From Sulfuriferula sp. (GTDB lineage: Bacteria; Pseudomonadota; Gammaproteobacteria; Burkholderiales; Sulfuriferulaceae): 64,000 bases of DNA. Below the pieces are notes generated by a model. That model did not search any database. It had not been told where the DNA came from and saw nothing but the letters and a program-made list of their open reading frames with translations. Made by a program: the position numbers and the translations under genes. Of this stretch, positions 13,001 to 22,438 are shown piece after piece (positions within the stretch are counted from its first letter, which is position 1; each line of letters begins with the position of its first letter). The DNA is taken from NCBI GenBank assembly GCA_031291235.1, contig JARLJL010000012.1, positions 62,001 through 126,000 on the forward strand. Direction: 5' to 3'.

Positions 13001-13656
13001 CCGACGTACTGGTTGCCGGCAACGGCAACGCCCTGCTGATCGGTGGCGCCGGTAACGATCAACTGACCCTGGGCAGCGGCAACGACATCATCGGCTTCGA
13101 CATAGGCGACGGACAGGACACCGTGATTGCCGGCAGCGGACAGAACAACACCCTGGCGCTGGGCGGCGCATTAACACTCGACGAACTGAGCTTCAGCCGC
13201 AGCGGCAACGACCTGGTGTTGGGCGTCGATGCCGCAGACAGCGTCACCTTCAAGGACTGGTATGCCGCCACTGGCAACCAATCGCTGGTCACCCTGCAAG
13301 TGCTGGCGGAAGCCATGCCCGACTATGCCCCGGGATCAAGCGATGTATTACGCAACATGGCGGTGGAAACCTTCGACTTCAAGCAACTGGTCGCAGCCTT
13401 CGATCAAGCCTCTGCTGCGAATCCGACGCTCAGCGCCTGGTCGCTGTCGCAAGACCTGTTAACCGCGCATCTGTCGGGTAGCGACAGCGCCATGCTGGGG
13501 GGCGATCTTGCTTACAACTATGGACAAAACGGCAGCCTGGCCGGCAGTTCGGTGCTGTTAGCCCAAGGCACCATCTCATCGGCCCAGTTCGGCACAGCAG
13601 CGCAGTCCTTACAGCCTGGTAGTGCCAATGCAGGCATTGTGAGCCTGGCGGCATGA
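4003..13656 (+). CDS. Giant RTX protein with lipase-like N-terminal domain, T1SS substrate
   Basis: The protein has 3217 residues. The ATG at 4003 is preferred to that at 3997 because GAGGG at 3991-3995 abuts 3997 but is well spaced from 4003. Residues 1-265 are lipase-like: RGT strand, GHSLGG with Ser at about 137, and candidate Asp (YDQGDAIH) and His (PAHSI) triad members. A segment shared with the upstream RTX gene follows. Long arrays of RTX nonapeptides occupy roughly residues 640-1830, with a smaller set near 2150-2240. Residues 2560-2730 are short repeats with a DGSY core, followed by 74-residue repeats. A C-terminal RTX domain (LSFSRSGNDLVL, then VTFKDWY) resembles the HCBP-related module. 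There is no Sec signal, as expected for type I export. The stop overlaps the HlyD start. Whether it is an enzyme, an adhesin or both cannot be told from the sequence. Confidence 0.9.
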   Translation: MATILELAELSNFVYGGASATAAAAILGGVAANATEASATGAQWTLLTTSQDPSNAPLAEASQVAGYYGAAYINNRTGEIVIANRGTRPTALADLFSDIELATGVESKAQDAAAAFALSIANNQLYSGKSIIETGHSLGGNEAQAAVVALTTNGTTVSAVTFNSPGIGGYPVPAGVSYTVQNFYDQGDAIHLAGGTQLGSPPIMLPAGPNTSALALGMPVAVAAGPLGMAALLGDALWDVVGPAHSINTIIAYLQGNALGAIDWTATGPSSSLPTTTSGNDTGPTMSVNNMGALVLTYASGDSVILNESADKKNILATFSGSSSPIVQQLAAMGTVTIPLAELNQSMASLTTVATINETISRNADNTFGVIFQNTGVSNSGDQFKVSVAANADSAFDYVVPTNGQAVLETINNGNSISGTVAIISDTGTTQLTGGTMVAGSDNTWVDSNGDQYVFDPTVGTLTITQGLLGDNGNQIVIDNFDMSAAQTNVDGYLGIKFEEQVGIQANALAANPFVAGVPADQTTDVANGNTKTFTIYASSASSNDQIVQLALSGGTGTYAISTGATLLPFSGSLNFVIPAGQDQVSFTLVDLGNSKGPDTAQLTASLVDADGNAVNSNNLTITFDNPSAGAGTAVTPDATINGDLIPVNFGTTDNPQYKVDNLGNIITNGSAPGFNDTLFGSSGNDLINTGGGNNYVGALQGGNDTIVGGSGNDTIFAGNGNNIISGNGGQDNIVAGSGNNQIYANQQTDLATALNQAKTATPTGVTGGSSIYVNDGNNTIIGGNGNDDITMGAGNNVVVCGPGSVSVLGGVDTTVPNNVTSTTVNEYGLAYTNDASVTEASAPFDAPANYNGSTFNGVPVGLGNDTIFGGTGNSVYWLSNGNNYLDAGGGNDYIQAGVGNNTIFGGIGNDTIHGGGGNNYIDLESGNDSVAAEGGNTTIIGGSGNDTIYSGDSGSGFATSETSANNYIYGGSGNSAIYGSGGNDTLLGGTGNTSIYGGNGNEYIVGGSGNVSIVGGNGTDTIYAGGNGNDTIYAGDGNATVYGGDGTDIIVGGAGMDNIQAGDGGTADAATQLYAGSGTSTLYGGAGVDQLIGGTGTDTLVAGTGTSTLQGGTGTEVMYSSIGNATLIAGTGSDTLYGGGGTDWLQGNSGDALFVAGSGIETIYGGTGNNTYQFNDGFGNVALLNATGADTFQFGSGISLADLTITATIDAYGNNALEIDTADGSTVVIDGGLSSAISQFAFADGTLLTRDQLLTQASSTSTEVAGTNGNLVFSANSGDFLTGGTGSDTIYGYGAGQSLTAGTGDQHIYGTGADQLITGGAGNDTLIGLGADDTLVAGSGWATLIGGTGNETFVINNVSDIIQAQSTGTNVNTVMSSVNYAAGANIQNITLTGDESLVAMGNTLNNVMTANNGNDTLIAGSGNDTLIGGSGQNTYEVDPGFGNVVIQPGSVGDTLLFGTGITLTDLSVTGTINDAGQAVLVIDVATGGSVSIVGGLADALDNFSIDGTTYSLQQLMQMVNIVPVVSIGAAGDLILSATAGDTLTGTGGNDTIEALGANTSLIGGGGDTTFIVNDMTQVVSETNSNVNDTILTSVSYVLPANVQALTGTGNTSLTLTGNDLNDVITANLGSDTLIAGSGLATLVGGMGGDTFIVNNGADVILASANTYNIVQSSVSYVMPENVQSMLLTGRDDLTATGNDQNNTIQANSGNDTLIAGAGLVTLIGGTGNDTFIVNNTADVVQAQVSGVSNTILTSVSYVAPDNVQNLTGTGNADIRLNGDSQSNMVVTANTGNDTLRGGSGSGTLVGGSGLDTFVLAAVGNYTAIKMDASDAIVQLDPGFDFTDVTAVQSGNDLLLQIGGGSSSLLLQNYFLDPQNWTIQDNAGNTTTAQALLDATAQESANTLTTLENQFLIRAKAGYIQQLVGQGYTQLADGSWSATSMYGSVGAQYEINNSNTSWGDFNPTTGMISYSTPVTQQTKSWSSNFLEYIESAATIQQMTTDATGSTIYANTGSYSSTYAAVWFSVNWNQSLGSPSYKYSYGTSPMVPDVPVSGVATSSSGYVSTDNGNYYWEDQWGTNSYYNVSGTISGGMLFSPGNLTTTGAFAQLIAAGLYQNQTTDVVQQINVEAGDHTVYASSATLVNSGSGNNTIYGAGFVDAGTGNDVIYDYNNTGTVYCESGNDTIYDAASVYGGSGNDTIYGAQSVYGGTGNELIVNATTVVAGSGNDTIIGSGPGNITINADISGMDLIGNVENQDFAFLNAYYQAQGISDGLERYQYGGLYLTNYSSLPSVYNTAEVALDMLNSYGADVTLQQALDNGWLNYINPLSSIVMLKDGAIQPADYYSAGQVPITATFAANDFTALAPYFGNSSLPAETVTFGAGISLSSLQFTWGQVTTALSGVTTDPQQTYTTLDMTWGANQGIEVVMPHMYDPIGSGVQEFVFADGTTMSMADMIALAPSAPSFDPEIFNFKQGMGQQILPSYAQQIAFATGIDFSALTLTLNGSDIILGNRGGTDTLTIPDGVSNPAVMPNLQFTFADSSTMVYSNDGLGDVTLFHYDLQGNFLGDSWIYADGRYGSDAYNSDGSISHSQTNADGSGSGSTTNADGSYSNYTLDTQGNLTVNNYSSSSILLSSAWSNTDGSYTDTIYNADGSGSYTWGYADGSHGSEIYNADGSGSDTWTGADGSYGSDTYNADGSSTSTTYNPDGSYSNITYNADGSNTGTNYNPDGSYTNTTDNGLGLTSAYNYAADGTLTNYSWSSNDGQGLTITDTYAADGTLQTDHQVSNDGNGNTNDTLTQADGSYQNSWTHADGSYGTAGYIAATGETLGTNHTAGTDYVYGWDQTTLANGSIENKTSDFYTDGSSYNADTVTQTDGSYQETWQKSDGSYGTAGYVAATGETLGTNHTAGTDYLYSWDTTLTANGSTDTKTSLDFTNGYNYSTETLTATDGSYQQAWTTSDGTAGSTTVDASGTQTGDSWLHADGTQGIDAAGNQLLLGSAVADVLVAGNGNALLIGGAGNDQLTLGSGNDIIGFDIGDGQDTVIAGSGQNNTLALGGALTLDELSFSRSGNDLVLGVDAADSVTFKDWYAATGNQSLVTLQVLAEAMPDYAPGSSDVLRNMAVETFDFKQLVAAFDQASAANPTLSAWSLSQDLLTAHLSGSDSAMLGGDLAYNYGQNGSLAGSSVLLAQGTISSAQFGTAAQSLQPGSANAGIVSLAA
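5578..5880 (+). repeat. Near-identical block shared by the two RTX genes (copy 2)
   Basis: Second copy of the block at 1880-2182, in the same orientation and reading frame. The flanking RTX arrays (about 5940-6420 against 2210-2720) are also homologous but less similar. Confidence 0.85.
11700..12960 (+). repeat. Intragenic DGSY-type repeats and 74-codon repeats
   Basis: The first part encodes many short, roughly 10- to 14-residue units around NADGS or NPDGSY. The second part holds larger units of 222 bases: the segment starting at 12428 recurs at 12650 with few changes (both encode GTAGY, AATGETLGTNHTAGTDY), and a shortened third unit starts near 12836. All are in frame inside the giant RTX gene and alter its length without breaking it. 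Confidence 0.8.
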
Positions 13657-15080
13657 GCGGGTGGGAATGGTTGACGGGGTGGGGTAAGCGCAGGCTCGCG
13701 CATGTGCAGCATCGCGTCGTCCCTGTTTCTGCTGATTTTGCACCGGGCTTGCTGGCTGTACAGGAAAGCCCGCCAGCACGATTGCCCCGTCTTATCTTGC
13801 AGGTAGTCGTTGCGCTGTGCGTCATTTTGTTGTTGTGGGCGACTTTCGGCAAACTGGATATTATCGCCAGTGCCGAGGGTCGGCTGGTGCCTCAGACGTA
13901 TCTTCAGATCGTACAGCCGGCTGATGCGGGGATAGTGCAGCAAATCTGCGTCAAGGAAGGGGAGGCCGTTCACGCCGGACAGGTTTTGATTCGTCTGGAT
14001 CGCAAAATGACGGAAGCGGATGCGCAATCCGTCAAAGGTGATCTCGATCTGAAGGCCATGCAGTTGCAGCGCATTGACGCGGAGTTGAGCGGTAAACCCA
14101 TGCCTGCGGTAACCGGCATAGCGCCAGTACTGCAACAGCAAGCCGCCGCGCAGTATGCAGAACATCGTCAGGCATATGAAGACGCTCTTGTTATTGCCCA
14201 ACAAGCCTTGCACAAAGCGCAGCAGGAATATGAAGCCGGCCAGGAAACCTTGGACAAACTCAAGGAAGTGACTCCTATTCTGAAACAACAAGCCCAGGCT
14301 TATGCCGATATGGGCAAGGACGGTTATGCTCCGCAAGTTACAGTACGGGATAAACAGCGCGACTATATCGAGAAATCCCGGGATCTGGCTGCGCAACAGG
14401 ATACGGTGGACAGTCTCGCTGCAGCGGTAGATGAAGCTGCGCGTCAGGTTGCTCAGGTGACTTCGAAATACCGTAGCGATCTGCAAAACGAACGTATTAC
14501 TACCGCAGGCGATTATCACAAGTTGCAGGAAGAATGGATCAAACAGGAACACAAGGTGGCGCTGCTGGAACTGAAAGCGCCGCAAGCAGGTATCGTCAAG
14601 GATCTGGCAACGCATACCATAGGTACAGTCGTATCGCCCGGCACGGTGCTATTGTCGATTGTGCCGGAAAACGAACCGCTACTGGCCGAAGTGATGGTCA
14701 AGAACGACGATATAGGATTTGTTTACCCACAGCAGCACGTCAAGATAAAGCTGGCGCCTTATCCGTTTGAAAAATATGGCATGCTGGATGGCACCGTATT
14801 GCGCATAGGCCCGGATGCCAATACGCCGGATAATGCTTCATCTGCTTCAACTTCGTCCGGCAGTAATGGCAACAACGCCAATTCCGACAAATCGCAGCCC
14901 TCAACTTACAAAGCGCTCATTTCGCTAAAAACGCCTTATCTGGAAGCGCAAAACGAACGTTTCAATCTGGTACCTGGCATGCAGGTTATCGCCGAAATCA
15001 ACCAGGGACGGCGTACTGTCCTGGAATATCTGTTGTCGCCGATTCGTACCGCGGTACACGATAGCGGACGGGAGCGTTAA
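13653..15080 (+). CDS. HlyD-family type I secretion periplasmic adaptor
   Basis: The protein has 475 residues. This is the membrane-fusion subunit that links an inner-membrane ABC exporter to a TolC-type channel. It has a short cytoplasmic N-terminus, one membrane segment at about residues 48-68, a first biotinyl-lipoyl half motif (QPADAGIVQQICVKEGEAV), a long heptad-rich coiled coil at about 125-290, the second half motif (LKAPQAGIVKDL), then a beta-barrel region. A Ser/Asn-rich low-complexity insert lies at about 390-413. The start overlaps the giant RTX stop (ATGA), and the stop overlaps the TolC start, so translation is probably coupled. The family is clear; the cognate ABC transporter is not in this window and may lie upstream of base 1. 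Confidence 0.95.
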   Translation: MSGWEWLTGWGKRRLAHVQHRVVPVSADFAPGLLAVQESPPARLPRLILQVVVALCVILLLWATFGKLDIIASAEGRLVPQTYLQIVQPADAGIVQQICVKEGEAVHAGQVLIRLDRKMTEADAQSVKGDLDLKAMQLQRIDAELSGKPMPAVTGIAPVLQQQAAAQYAEHRQAYEDALVIAQQALHKAQQEYEAGQETLDKLKEVTPILKQQAQAYADMGKDGYAPQVTVRDKQRDYIEKSRDLAAQQDTVDSLAAAVDEAARQVAQVTSKYRSDLQNERITTAGDYHKLQEEWIKQEHKVALLELKAPQAGIVKDLATHTIGTVVSPGTVLLSIVPENEPLLAEVMVKNDDIGFVYPQQHVKIKLAPYPFEKYGMLDGTVLRIGPDANTPDNASSASTSSGSNGNNANSDKSQPSTYKALISLKTPYLEAQNERFNLVPGMQVIAEINQGRRTVLEYLLSPIRTAVHDSGRER

Positions 15081-16534
15081 TGCAGTTGCATATCAGACGT
15101 GGCATGGCTTTGCAGCGCTTTATTATTTGTGTATCGGGTTTGTCGTTGTCTGTATCGGCACATTCAGCCGATCTGCTCGACATCTATCATCAGGTTCAAA
15201 TCAGCGATCCGACCTACGCGGCGGCCCGCTATACGCTCGAAGCCACCGAGCAGAAAATCCCGCAGGCACGGGCGGGTTTGTTGCCTACCGTGAGCATCAA
15301 TGGCACCGATAACCAGACTTCAGCGCTGACGACTTATACCGGCACGCCGCCAGTGCAGCGCGACGTGAATGCATGGAATTGGTCGCTGCAACTGACTCAG
15401 CCGCTGATCCGGATGCAGAATCTCTATGCTTATAGGGAATCCAAATCGCAAGTGGATGCGGCGCGTGCCCAGTTTGATCAGGATCAGCAGGATTTGATAC
15501 TCAGGGCGGCACAAGCGTATTTTGATGTGCTGGTTGCACAAGAAGGGATTGTTGTTGCCGAGGCACAGGTTAATGCCATGGATGAACAATGGGCGCAAGC
15601 CAAACGCGGTTATGAAACCGGCGTGAATGCCGTAACCGACATGCACGAAGCCAGAGCCAAACTTGAACAGGCGCGGATGCAGTTGATACAGGCACAGAAT
15701 GATCTGGATGACAAACGGGCTGCGCTGGAGCAGCTCACCGGCATCGCGCCGCCGCATTTGGCGGCATTGCTTCCAGGTGTCGTATTGCCCGGACCGCTAC
15801 CGCAAACGGTGCAACCCTGGGCAAACGAAGCTGAAAACAACAACCCACTAGTACGCCAGCAACGCATGGCGATGGCGGTTGCCGAAAACGAGATTTCTCG
15901 CAACCGTGCCGAGTATTTACCGACTCTGGATTTGACTGCTTCACACGGCGGTAATTACTCATCCGGCAGTCTGACTACGCCAACCGATTATGCTACGCAG
16001 GGCACCAGTAATCAGGTGGGCGTTCAGTTGACCATACCGTTGATAAACGGTGGGGCAACTGGCGCCAAGGTCAAGGAAGCCATGGCCAATTACTATAAAG
16101 CGCAGGCGCAACTGGAAGAGGCCAGACGCAAGGCAGCTACCGATGCGAAGCAGGCGTTTTCCGGGGTTATGAATGGCTTGGCGAAAATTGCGGCGTTGAA
16201 GTCGGCCATAGCGTCTGGCGTCAGTGCAGTCAAAGGCAATAAGGTAGGTTATCAGGCGGGTATTCGTATTAACAGCGATGTGCTCTCTGCTGAACAACAG
16301 TTGTATACCTCGCGCCGCGACTTGGTGAAAGCGCAATATGACGTTCTGCTGCAAGGACTTAAACTCAAGGCAGCGGCCGGGATTTTAGGGGAAGCGGATG
16401 TTATTGCGATTAACGAACATCTGGAAAAGATAGCCCATGATATGGTGCTGCAAGGGCTGAAGCTCAAGGCTGCGACGAGTATATTGGGGGAAGTGGATAA
16501 CGTAACGATTAATGCGCATTTGGAACAGAAATAA
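15080..16534 (+). CDS. TolC-family outer-membrane channel with duplicated C-terminus
   Basis: The protein has 484 residues and is the outer-membrane exit duct of the type I secretion system. The start overlaps the HlyD stop (TAATG). A signal peptide ends near SAHSA-DLL, followed by DIYHQVQISDPTYAAARY, typical of the TolC N-terminus. Two outer-membrane-factor repeats follow, each with long helices and a beta-barrel strand pair. The last 66 residues are odd: a 33-residue unit with QGLKLKAAAGILGE and INEHLE is followed directly by a second copy with QGLKLKAATSILGE and INAHLE (offset 99 bases). Normal TolC proteins stop after one such helix. The extra copy is in frame and probably adds a periplasmic tail; its effect is unknown. 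Confidence 0.95.
   Translation: MQLHIRRGMALQRFIICVSGLSLSVSAHSADLLDIYHQVQISDPTYAAARYTLEATEQKIPQARAGLLPTVSINGTDNQTSALTTYTGTPPVQRDVNAWNWSLQLTQPLIRMQNLYAYRESKSQVDAARAQFDQDQQDLILRAAQAYFDVLVAQEGIVVAEAQVNAMDEQWAQAKRGYETGVNAVTDMHEARAKLEQARMQLIQAQNDLDDKRAALEQLTGIAPPHLAALLPGVVLPGPLPQTVQPWANEAENNNPLVRQQRMAMAVAENEISRNRAEYLPTLDLTASHGGNYSSGSLTTPTDYATQGTSNQVGVQLTIPLINGGATGAKVKEAMANYYKAQAQLEEARRKAATDAKQAFSGVMNGLAKIAALKSAIASGVSAVKGNKVGYQAGIRINSDVLSAEQQLYTSRRDLVKAQYDVLLQGLKLKAAAGILGEADVIAINEHLEKIAHDMVLQGLKLKAATSILGEVDNVTINAHLEQK
16343..16534 (+). repeat. Tandem 99-bp duplication at the 3' end of the TolC-type gene
   Basis: The segment from about 16343 is repeated from about 16442 up to the stop codon. The copies differ mostly at third codon positions, so the duplication is not brand new and the second copy appears to have been kept as coding sequence. 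Confidence 0.8.
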
Positions 16535-16588
16535 ATTTTAAGTTGCAGCTCCCGTCGAATGCCAGCGGCTGCGGCTATTTGAGTAATG

Positions 16589-17497
16589 TCAATACTGCTC
16601 CGCCGGTCTGCGTCCCGCATCAAAAAACTCCCTCATCATGAAATCTTCCAGTCCCGCATTGTCTTCCAGGCGTGCGGACAGGGTGACTACGCGGTTCAGG
16701 CGGCGCGATTCCCAGGTGAAGTCGCCGTTGTGGCGTGCGCGGATGATGCCTATCATTTTGCGGATGATGGCGTGTTCTACGTCCGTGTTGGCGTCGGCTT
16801 CGACGGTGATGGTTTCCTGTAGCGGGCTGGTATAGGTGTTGCCGCCCCAGCCGCGGAACAGGAAGGTGGCGGTGTGCGAGCCTACGCGCATGATCTGGAA
16901 CACACCGCCGCCACCTTGCTGGAGGTTGCGTTTGATGTTGGCCATACGGGCGTCGTCTGCTGAGGGTTGCGGCGGGCCTTCCGTGGTGGCGCCGGATTCG
17001 GCGTTGCGGCGGGCACGCACGGCGTTGATGTAGCTGCTCATATCGGTCGGTGCGGCATTGGTTGTATCGGCAGGCGGCGGTGCGGGCGGCGCTGTCGGTA
17101 TGGTAAACGGCGGCGGCGTGCTCGATGCGGGGCGGGTCATGACGGCCTGGCGTTGCGGCTTGGATTTTACCGTATGGCGTTGCGGTTCAGCATGCGGGGT
17201 GGGCGGCGCTGCGGGGGCCTTGGCTGGTGCGGTCGAGGGCGGGCTCAGTTGCACGCTGAGGGTATTGTCGCTGGCGCCGACCGGGCGCATGTCGAGTTCC
17301 ACATTTTTCATCTTGAAGAAAAACAGAAACAGGCCGTGTATCAGCAGGGAGGCAATGACCGCAATCAGCATTTTGCGGCTGATGCGGATTTCCAGATAGG
17401 TCTCGCCGCGCTGCGGGGCGGTCGTCAGCCAGGCGTATTCGGCGAGCGGGGCGGTCATTGCGTGGAGCTTATCTTTGGTTTTAATGGGCATGGGCAA
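16589..17497 (-). CDS. Proline-rich single-pass membrane protein, TonB-like architecture
   Basis: The protein has 302 residues; I do not recognise a named family. It has a cytoplasmic N-terminus of about 40 residues, one hydrophobic segment (LIAVIASLLIHGLFLFFFKM, about residues 45-64), a periplasmic proline/alanine-rich stretch at about 85-155, and a compact C-terminal domain at about 190-302 with FQIMRVGSHTATFLFRGW. This membrane anchor, proline linker and small domain layout resembles TonB or TolA, but no TonB C-terminal motif is visible. The start is uncertain because no good ribosome site precedes the ATGs at 17497, 17491 or 17458. It lies downstream of prfC on the same strand with a 93-base gap and converges with the TolC-type gene. 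Confidence 0.75.
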   Translation of the reverse strand: MPMPIKTKDKLHAMTAPLAEYAWLTTAPQRGETYLEIRISRKMLIAVIASLLIHGLFLFFFKMKNVELDMRPVGASDNTLSVQLSPPSTAPAKAPAAPPTPHAEPQRHTVKSKPQRQAVMTRPASSTPPPFTIPTAPPAPPPADTTNAAPTDMSSYINAVRARRNAESGATTEGPPQPSADDARMANIKRNLQQGGGGVFQIMRVGSHTATFLFRGWGGNTYTSPLQETITVEADANTDVEHAIIRKMIGIIRARHNGDFTWESRRLNRVVTLSARLEDNAGLEDFMMREFFDAGRRPAEQY

Positions 17498-17590
17498 GCA
17501 AGCAGGGTATCAGGGTACAAGCCCGGTCATGCCGGGTTGGGCGATGTACTCGGTTTTGCGCTGATTCGACATCGTCTGCCCCTGCTCCGT

Positions 17591-19165
<1,575 letters not shown>

Positions 19166-19243
19166 GAACTGGCAGTCAGACGGGCAAAGGCGAGATTATA
19201 AACCAAAACAGCTGTTTATCCGGCAAGATACGTGGCAGCTGGG

Positions 19244-21769
19244 TTAATTGCTGTCGTGCTGCAGATGTTGTTCGATAAAAGTTCTGGTTACCAGGAACAG
19301 CGCGTCCAATTCGGTCAGATATTGCGCTGCATTTTTCCAGTCGGCGGTCTTGATCGCGGTCTCTGCGCTGTTGCAGAGCCGGGATATGTCATCGGCGCCG
19401 ATGTAGGCCGATGCGCCTTTCAGTTCGTGGGCATAGCGTGCCGCATCGGTATTTTCGGTCTGTATGCCGTGTTCCAGCTGTGCGATCAGCGGCGTGCTGG
19501 TACTGACGTACAGTTGCAGCAATTCGGTTATCAGCGCGTCGTCCTGGCGAAATACCTGTTGGAGTCTGGCGATGTCGATCGGCGGATTGGGTGCAGCGTC
19601 GGACGCATTCAGCCAGCGCTCGAACAGCCTGAGGATATCGGCTTCGAGCACCGGCTTGGCGAGGTAATCCTGCATGCCGGCAATGAGGCAGGTGTCGCGC
19701 GTGTCCGGCTGGGTGTTGGCAGTCATGGCGATAATAGCGCCGGTGTGCGGCGCCTGATGGCGGATGGCGGCGGTGGCGGCAAAGCCGTCCATTTCCGGCA
19801 TCTGGCAGTCCATCAGCACCAGATCGTAATGCTGCGCTATGCAATGCGCGACGGCCTCGTTGCCGTTGGCTGCAGTATCGACTTGCAGCCCCAGCGACAC
19901 CAGCAGGTGGAACATGACTTTACGGTTGATGGCGTTGTCGTCCACGACCAGTATGCGCTGGTTGGCATAGTGCAGCGCGGCAGACGGCGCATTGTTGTTG
20001 ACATCGTCGGCCCGCGCCAGCATGACCGGCAGGCTGAACCAGAAACAGCTGCCCTGGGTGCGATGATCGTTGACGCCGATTTCGCCGCCCATGAGTTCGA
20101 CCAGTTGTTTGCTGATGGTGAGTCCCAGCCCGGTGCCGCCGTATTTGCGCGTGGTCGAGCCGTCGGCCTGGGAAAACGCCTGGAACAGCCGCCCCTTGGC
20201 TTCGTCGCTGATGCCTATGCCGTTGTCCTCGACGCGCACGGCGAGTTGGTTCTGGTCGAATTCGACACCGACGCGCACACCGCCGGCACTGGTGAATTTG
20301 ATGGCATTGTCGATCAGGTTGGTCAGTATCTGGCGGATGCGCCAGGGGTCGCCGAAAATGTACGGCGGTACGTTGTCGGCGATATCCAGCGTGAATTCCA
20401 GATGCTTTTCTGCGGCGCGCAGCCTGAATAGCTGCGTGGTGTCGTGCAAATGCTGGCGCAAATCGAATGCGATATGCTCGATATCGAGCTTGCCGGCTTC
20501 GATTTTGGAGAAATCCAGTATGTCGTTGATCAGCCTGAGCAGGGTCTTGGCAGCGCTGTCCACCGTGCTGGCATAATCGCGCTGCGTGGTATCCAGCCCG
20601 GTTTTCAGCAGCAGTTCGCTCATGCCGATGATGGCGTTCATCGGCGTGCGGATCTCGTGACTGACGTTGGCGACGAACTCGGCCTTGATACGAGCCGCTT
20701 CGAGCGCCGCGTCGCGTGCATGTTGCAGATTCTGTTCGGTCTGGCGGCGTTGGGTAATGTCGCGCATGATGGCTTGCACCATGGGCTGGTCTTCGATGCG
20801 CATGGCGAACATGGCGATCTCGGCCGGGAAGGTCTGGCCGTTGGCGCGCATGCCTACCCATTCGAAAGCATAATAACCGTCTTTGCGCACGCGCTGGATG
20901 GCTTCGTTGGCGACGGTTTCGGCGCTACGGCCGTCGGGTTGTATGGGAGCGCCCAGCAGATGGGACGGGCGGCGAACGAATTGGTCTACCGTGTCGATTT
21001 TGAACATGTCCAGTGCGGCAGGGTTGCAGTCGGTGAAGCCGTGTTTGCCGATAATGACAATGGCGTCGGAGTTGGCTTCGAACAGGGTCTGGTATTTGAG
21101 TTTCTGTTTTTCGATTTCATCCGCTTGCCGACCGGCGCGGCGGGTAACGAAGATGGCGATGAACAGCCCCACGAGTCCGGCTGCAGCGCCCATGGCGATA
21201 ACGAAATTGCGCGTCTGATCGTAGGTGTTGAATGCAGCGACCGCTGCCTCGGCATTGGCGTTGCGCTGTACCGCCAATAGCTCGTCGAGCGAGTTCAGTA
21301 TTTTTTTCTGGGCGGGAATGGTGCTGTTCTGCAGCAGAAACAGAGCTTCGGTATTGCGCTGATCCAGCGCCAGGTCGGCAGTGCGTACGCCCAACGGCTG
21401 CGCGACTTTCGCATATTCGCCGATTTGGTTTAGCAGTTGCTGTTCCTCCGCATCCAGCGGGCTCAGATTGAGCGCTTGCAAAGCCTGGCCGAAACGCACG
21501 CTGTTCTCGTGAAATTCGTACAGTTCGTCGTTCTGGTCGAAAGGCGTGGTGTTGAGCACCAGCGAATGCAGCGTGATGGTACGGTCGCGCAAGGCGTCGC
21601 GCATGATGGTGATCAGTTCGGTTTTATAATTGTTGACCGTGACAATGGTTTCCAGTTTGGCATTGATGGAACGCATTTGCGCCAACCCCAGTAGCGTCAG
21701 GGCCAGCAGCAATGTGAGCATGAGGCCGAAACCAATCGTCAGACTGAGTTTGAGGTTGATCTGTTTCAT
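19244..21769 (-). CDS. Hybrid sensor histidine kinase with PAS, receiver and Hpt domains
   Basis: The protein has 841 residues. It has a membrane segment at about 8-28, a helical periplasmic four-helix-bundle-like sensor to about 185, a second membrane segment ([20 protein letters not shown]), a PAS domain ([16 protein letters not shown]), a HisKA domain with phosphoacceptor His in [14 protein letters not shown], an HATPase domain with the N, G1 and G2 boxes ([25 protein letters not shown]), a receiver with phosphoacceptor Asp in [13 protein letters not shown], and an Hpt domain with His in [12 protein letters not shown]. The full four-step phosphorelay is thus in one chain. No separate output regulator is adjacent. 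It lies 20 bases after the NlpC/P60 gene and is probably cotranscribed with it. The signal is unknown. Confidence 0.95.
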   Translation of the reverse strand: MKQINLKLSLTIGFGLMLTLLLALTLLGLAQMRSINAKLETIVTVNNYKTELITIMRDALRDRTITLHSLVLNTTPFDQNDELYEFHENSVRFGQALQALNLSPLDAEEQQLLNQIGEYAKVAQPLGVRTADLALDQRNTEALFLLQNSTIPAQKKILNSLDELLAVQRNANAEAAVAAFNTYDQTRNFVIAMGAAAGLVGLFIAIFVTRRAGRQADEIEKQKLKYQTLFEANSDAIVIIGKHGFTDCNPAALDMFKIDTVDQFVRRPSHLLGAPIQPDGRSAETVANEAIQRVRKDGYYAFEWVGMRANGQTFPAEIAMFAMRIEDQPMVQAIMRDITQRRQTEQNLQHARDAALEAARIKAEFVANVSHEIRTPMNAIIGMSELLLKTGLDTTQRDYASTVDSAAKTLLRLINDILDFSKIEAGKLDIEHIAFDLRQHLHDTTQLFRLRAAEKHLEFTLDIADNVPPYIFGDPWRIRQILTNLIDNAIKFTSAGGVRVGVEFDQNQLAVRVEDNGIGISDEAKGRLFQAFSQADGSTTRKYGGTGLGLTISKQLVELMGGEIGVNDHRTQGSCFWFSLPVMLARADDVNNNAPSAALHYANQRILVVDDNAINRKVMFHLLVSLGLQVDTAANGNEAVAHCIAQHYDLVLMDCQMPEMDGFAATAAIRHQAPHTGAIIAMTANTQPDTRDTCLIAGMQDYLAKPVLEADILRLFERWLNASDAAPNPPIDIARLQQVFRQDDALITELLQLYVSTSTPLIAQLEHGIQTENTDAARYAHELKGASAYIGADDISRLCNSAETAIKTADWKNAAQYLTELDALFLVTRTFIEQHLQHDSN

Positions 21770-21789
21770 CGGGTCGCCGGCGGATGTGC

Positions 21790-22305
21790 TTATTCTGTCG
21801 CGGCGGCAGCGTTGGGTATGGTCGTAATTGCAGAAATGGGATTGATCAGGCGGCGTGCGCCGTCAAATTTGGCCGACCAGTAAGGATCGTCCAGATGTGA
21901 AATCATGACCACGCCGGTTCTGCTGCTGGCGGCATGGATAAAACGATTGTCGCCGAGATAAATGCCGACATGGGAAAACGCGGTTTTCATGGTTTTGAAG
22001 AATACCAGATCGCCGGGCCTGAGTTCTGTCTTGTTGATTTCGGCGCTGATTTTACTCATGGCCAGTGCATTGTGCGGCAGCTTTAGTCCGGCGACTTCGC
22101 TGTACACGTATTTGACGAAACCGCTGCAGTCCATGCCTGTACTGGGATTGTCGCCGCCTGGTTTGTACACTGCGCCGATCAGACCCATCGCAAACAAAGC
22201 CAGCTCGGTACGCGTGGGCTCCGGTTTCGGCGATGCGTCGTCCGCCCGGCCGGAAACGGCAGGAAGCAGCAGTGCAAAGATAAGTAACAAATTGATAATA
22301 CGCAT
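21790..22305 (-). CDS. NlpC/P60-family cell-wall peptidase
   Basis: The protein has 171 residues. It has a signal peptide ([21 protein letters not shown]) with no lipobox cysteine. The papain-like catalytic set is visible: Cys in [10 protein letters not shown], His in FSHVGIYLG, and a third polar residue in [12 protein letters not shown]. Such enzymes cleave peptide stems of murein in the periplasm. The gene is first on the minus strand, ahead of the hybrid kinase with 20 bases between. Its 5' side is a 133-base divergent gap shared with the UbiB-family kinase gene. A link between wall turnover and the kinase is possible but is inference from position only. Confidence 0.93.
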   Translation of the reverse strand: MRIINLLLIFALLLPAVSGRADDASPKPEPTRTELALFAMGLIGAVYKPGGDNPSTGMDCSGFVKYVYSEVAGLKLPHNALAMSKISAEINKTELRPGDLVFFKTMKTAFSHVGIYLGDNRFIHAASSRTGVVMISHLDDPYWSAKFDGARRLINPISAITTIPNAAAATE

Positions 22306-22438
22306 GGTTTCGTAATTTAATCGAATTTTTGCGATTGGTCAAAGAAATATCCTGTATGGATTTTCAAGCCGTTTTCTATGCGGCGAATTATGCAGGTAGA
22401 ATGGTGTGACTTTAAATGCTGAAAGGTGGAGCCGGACT

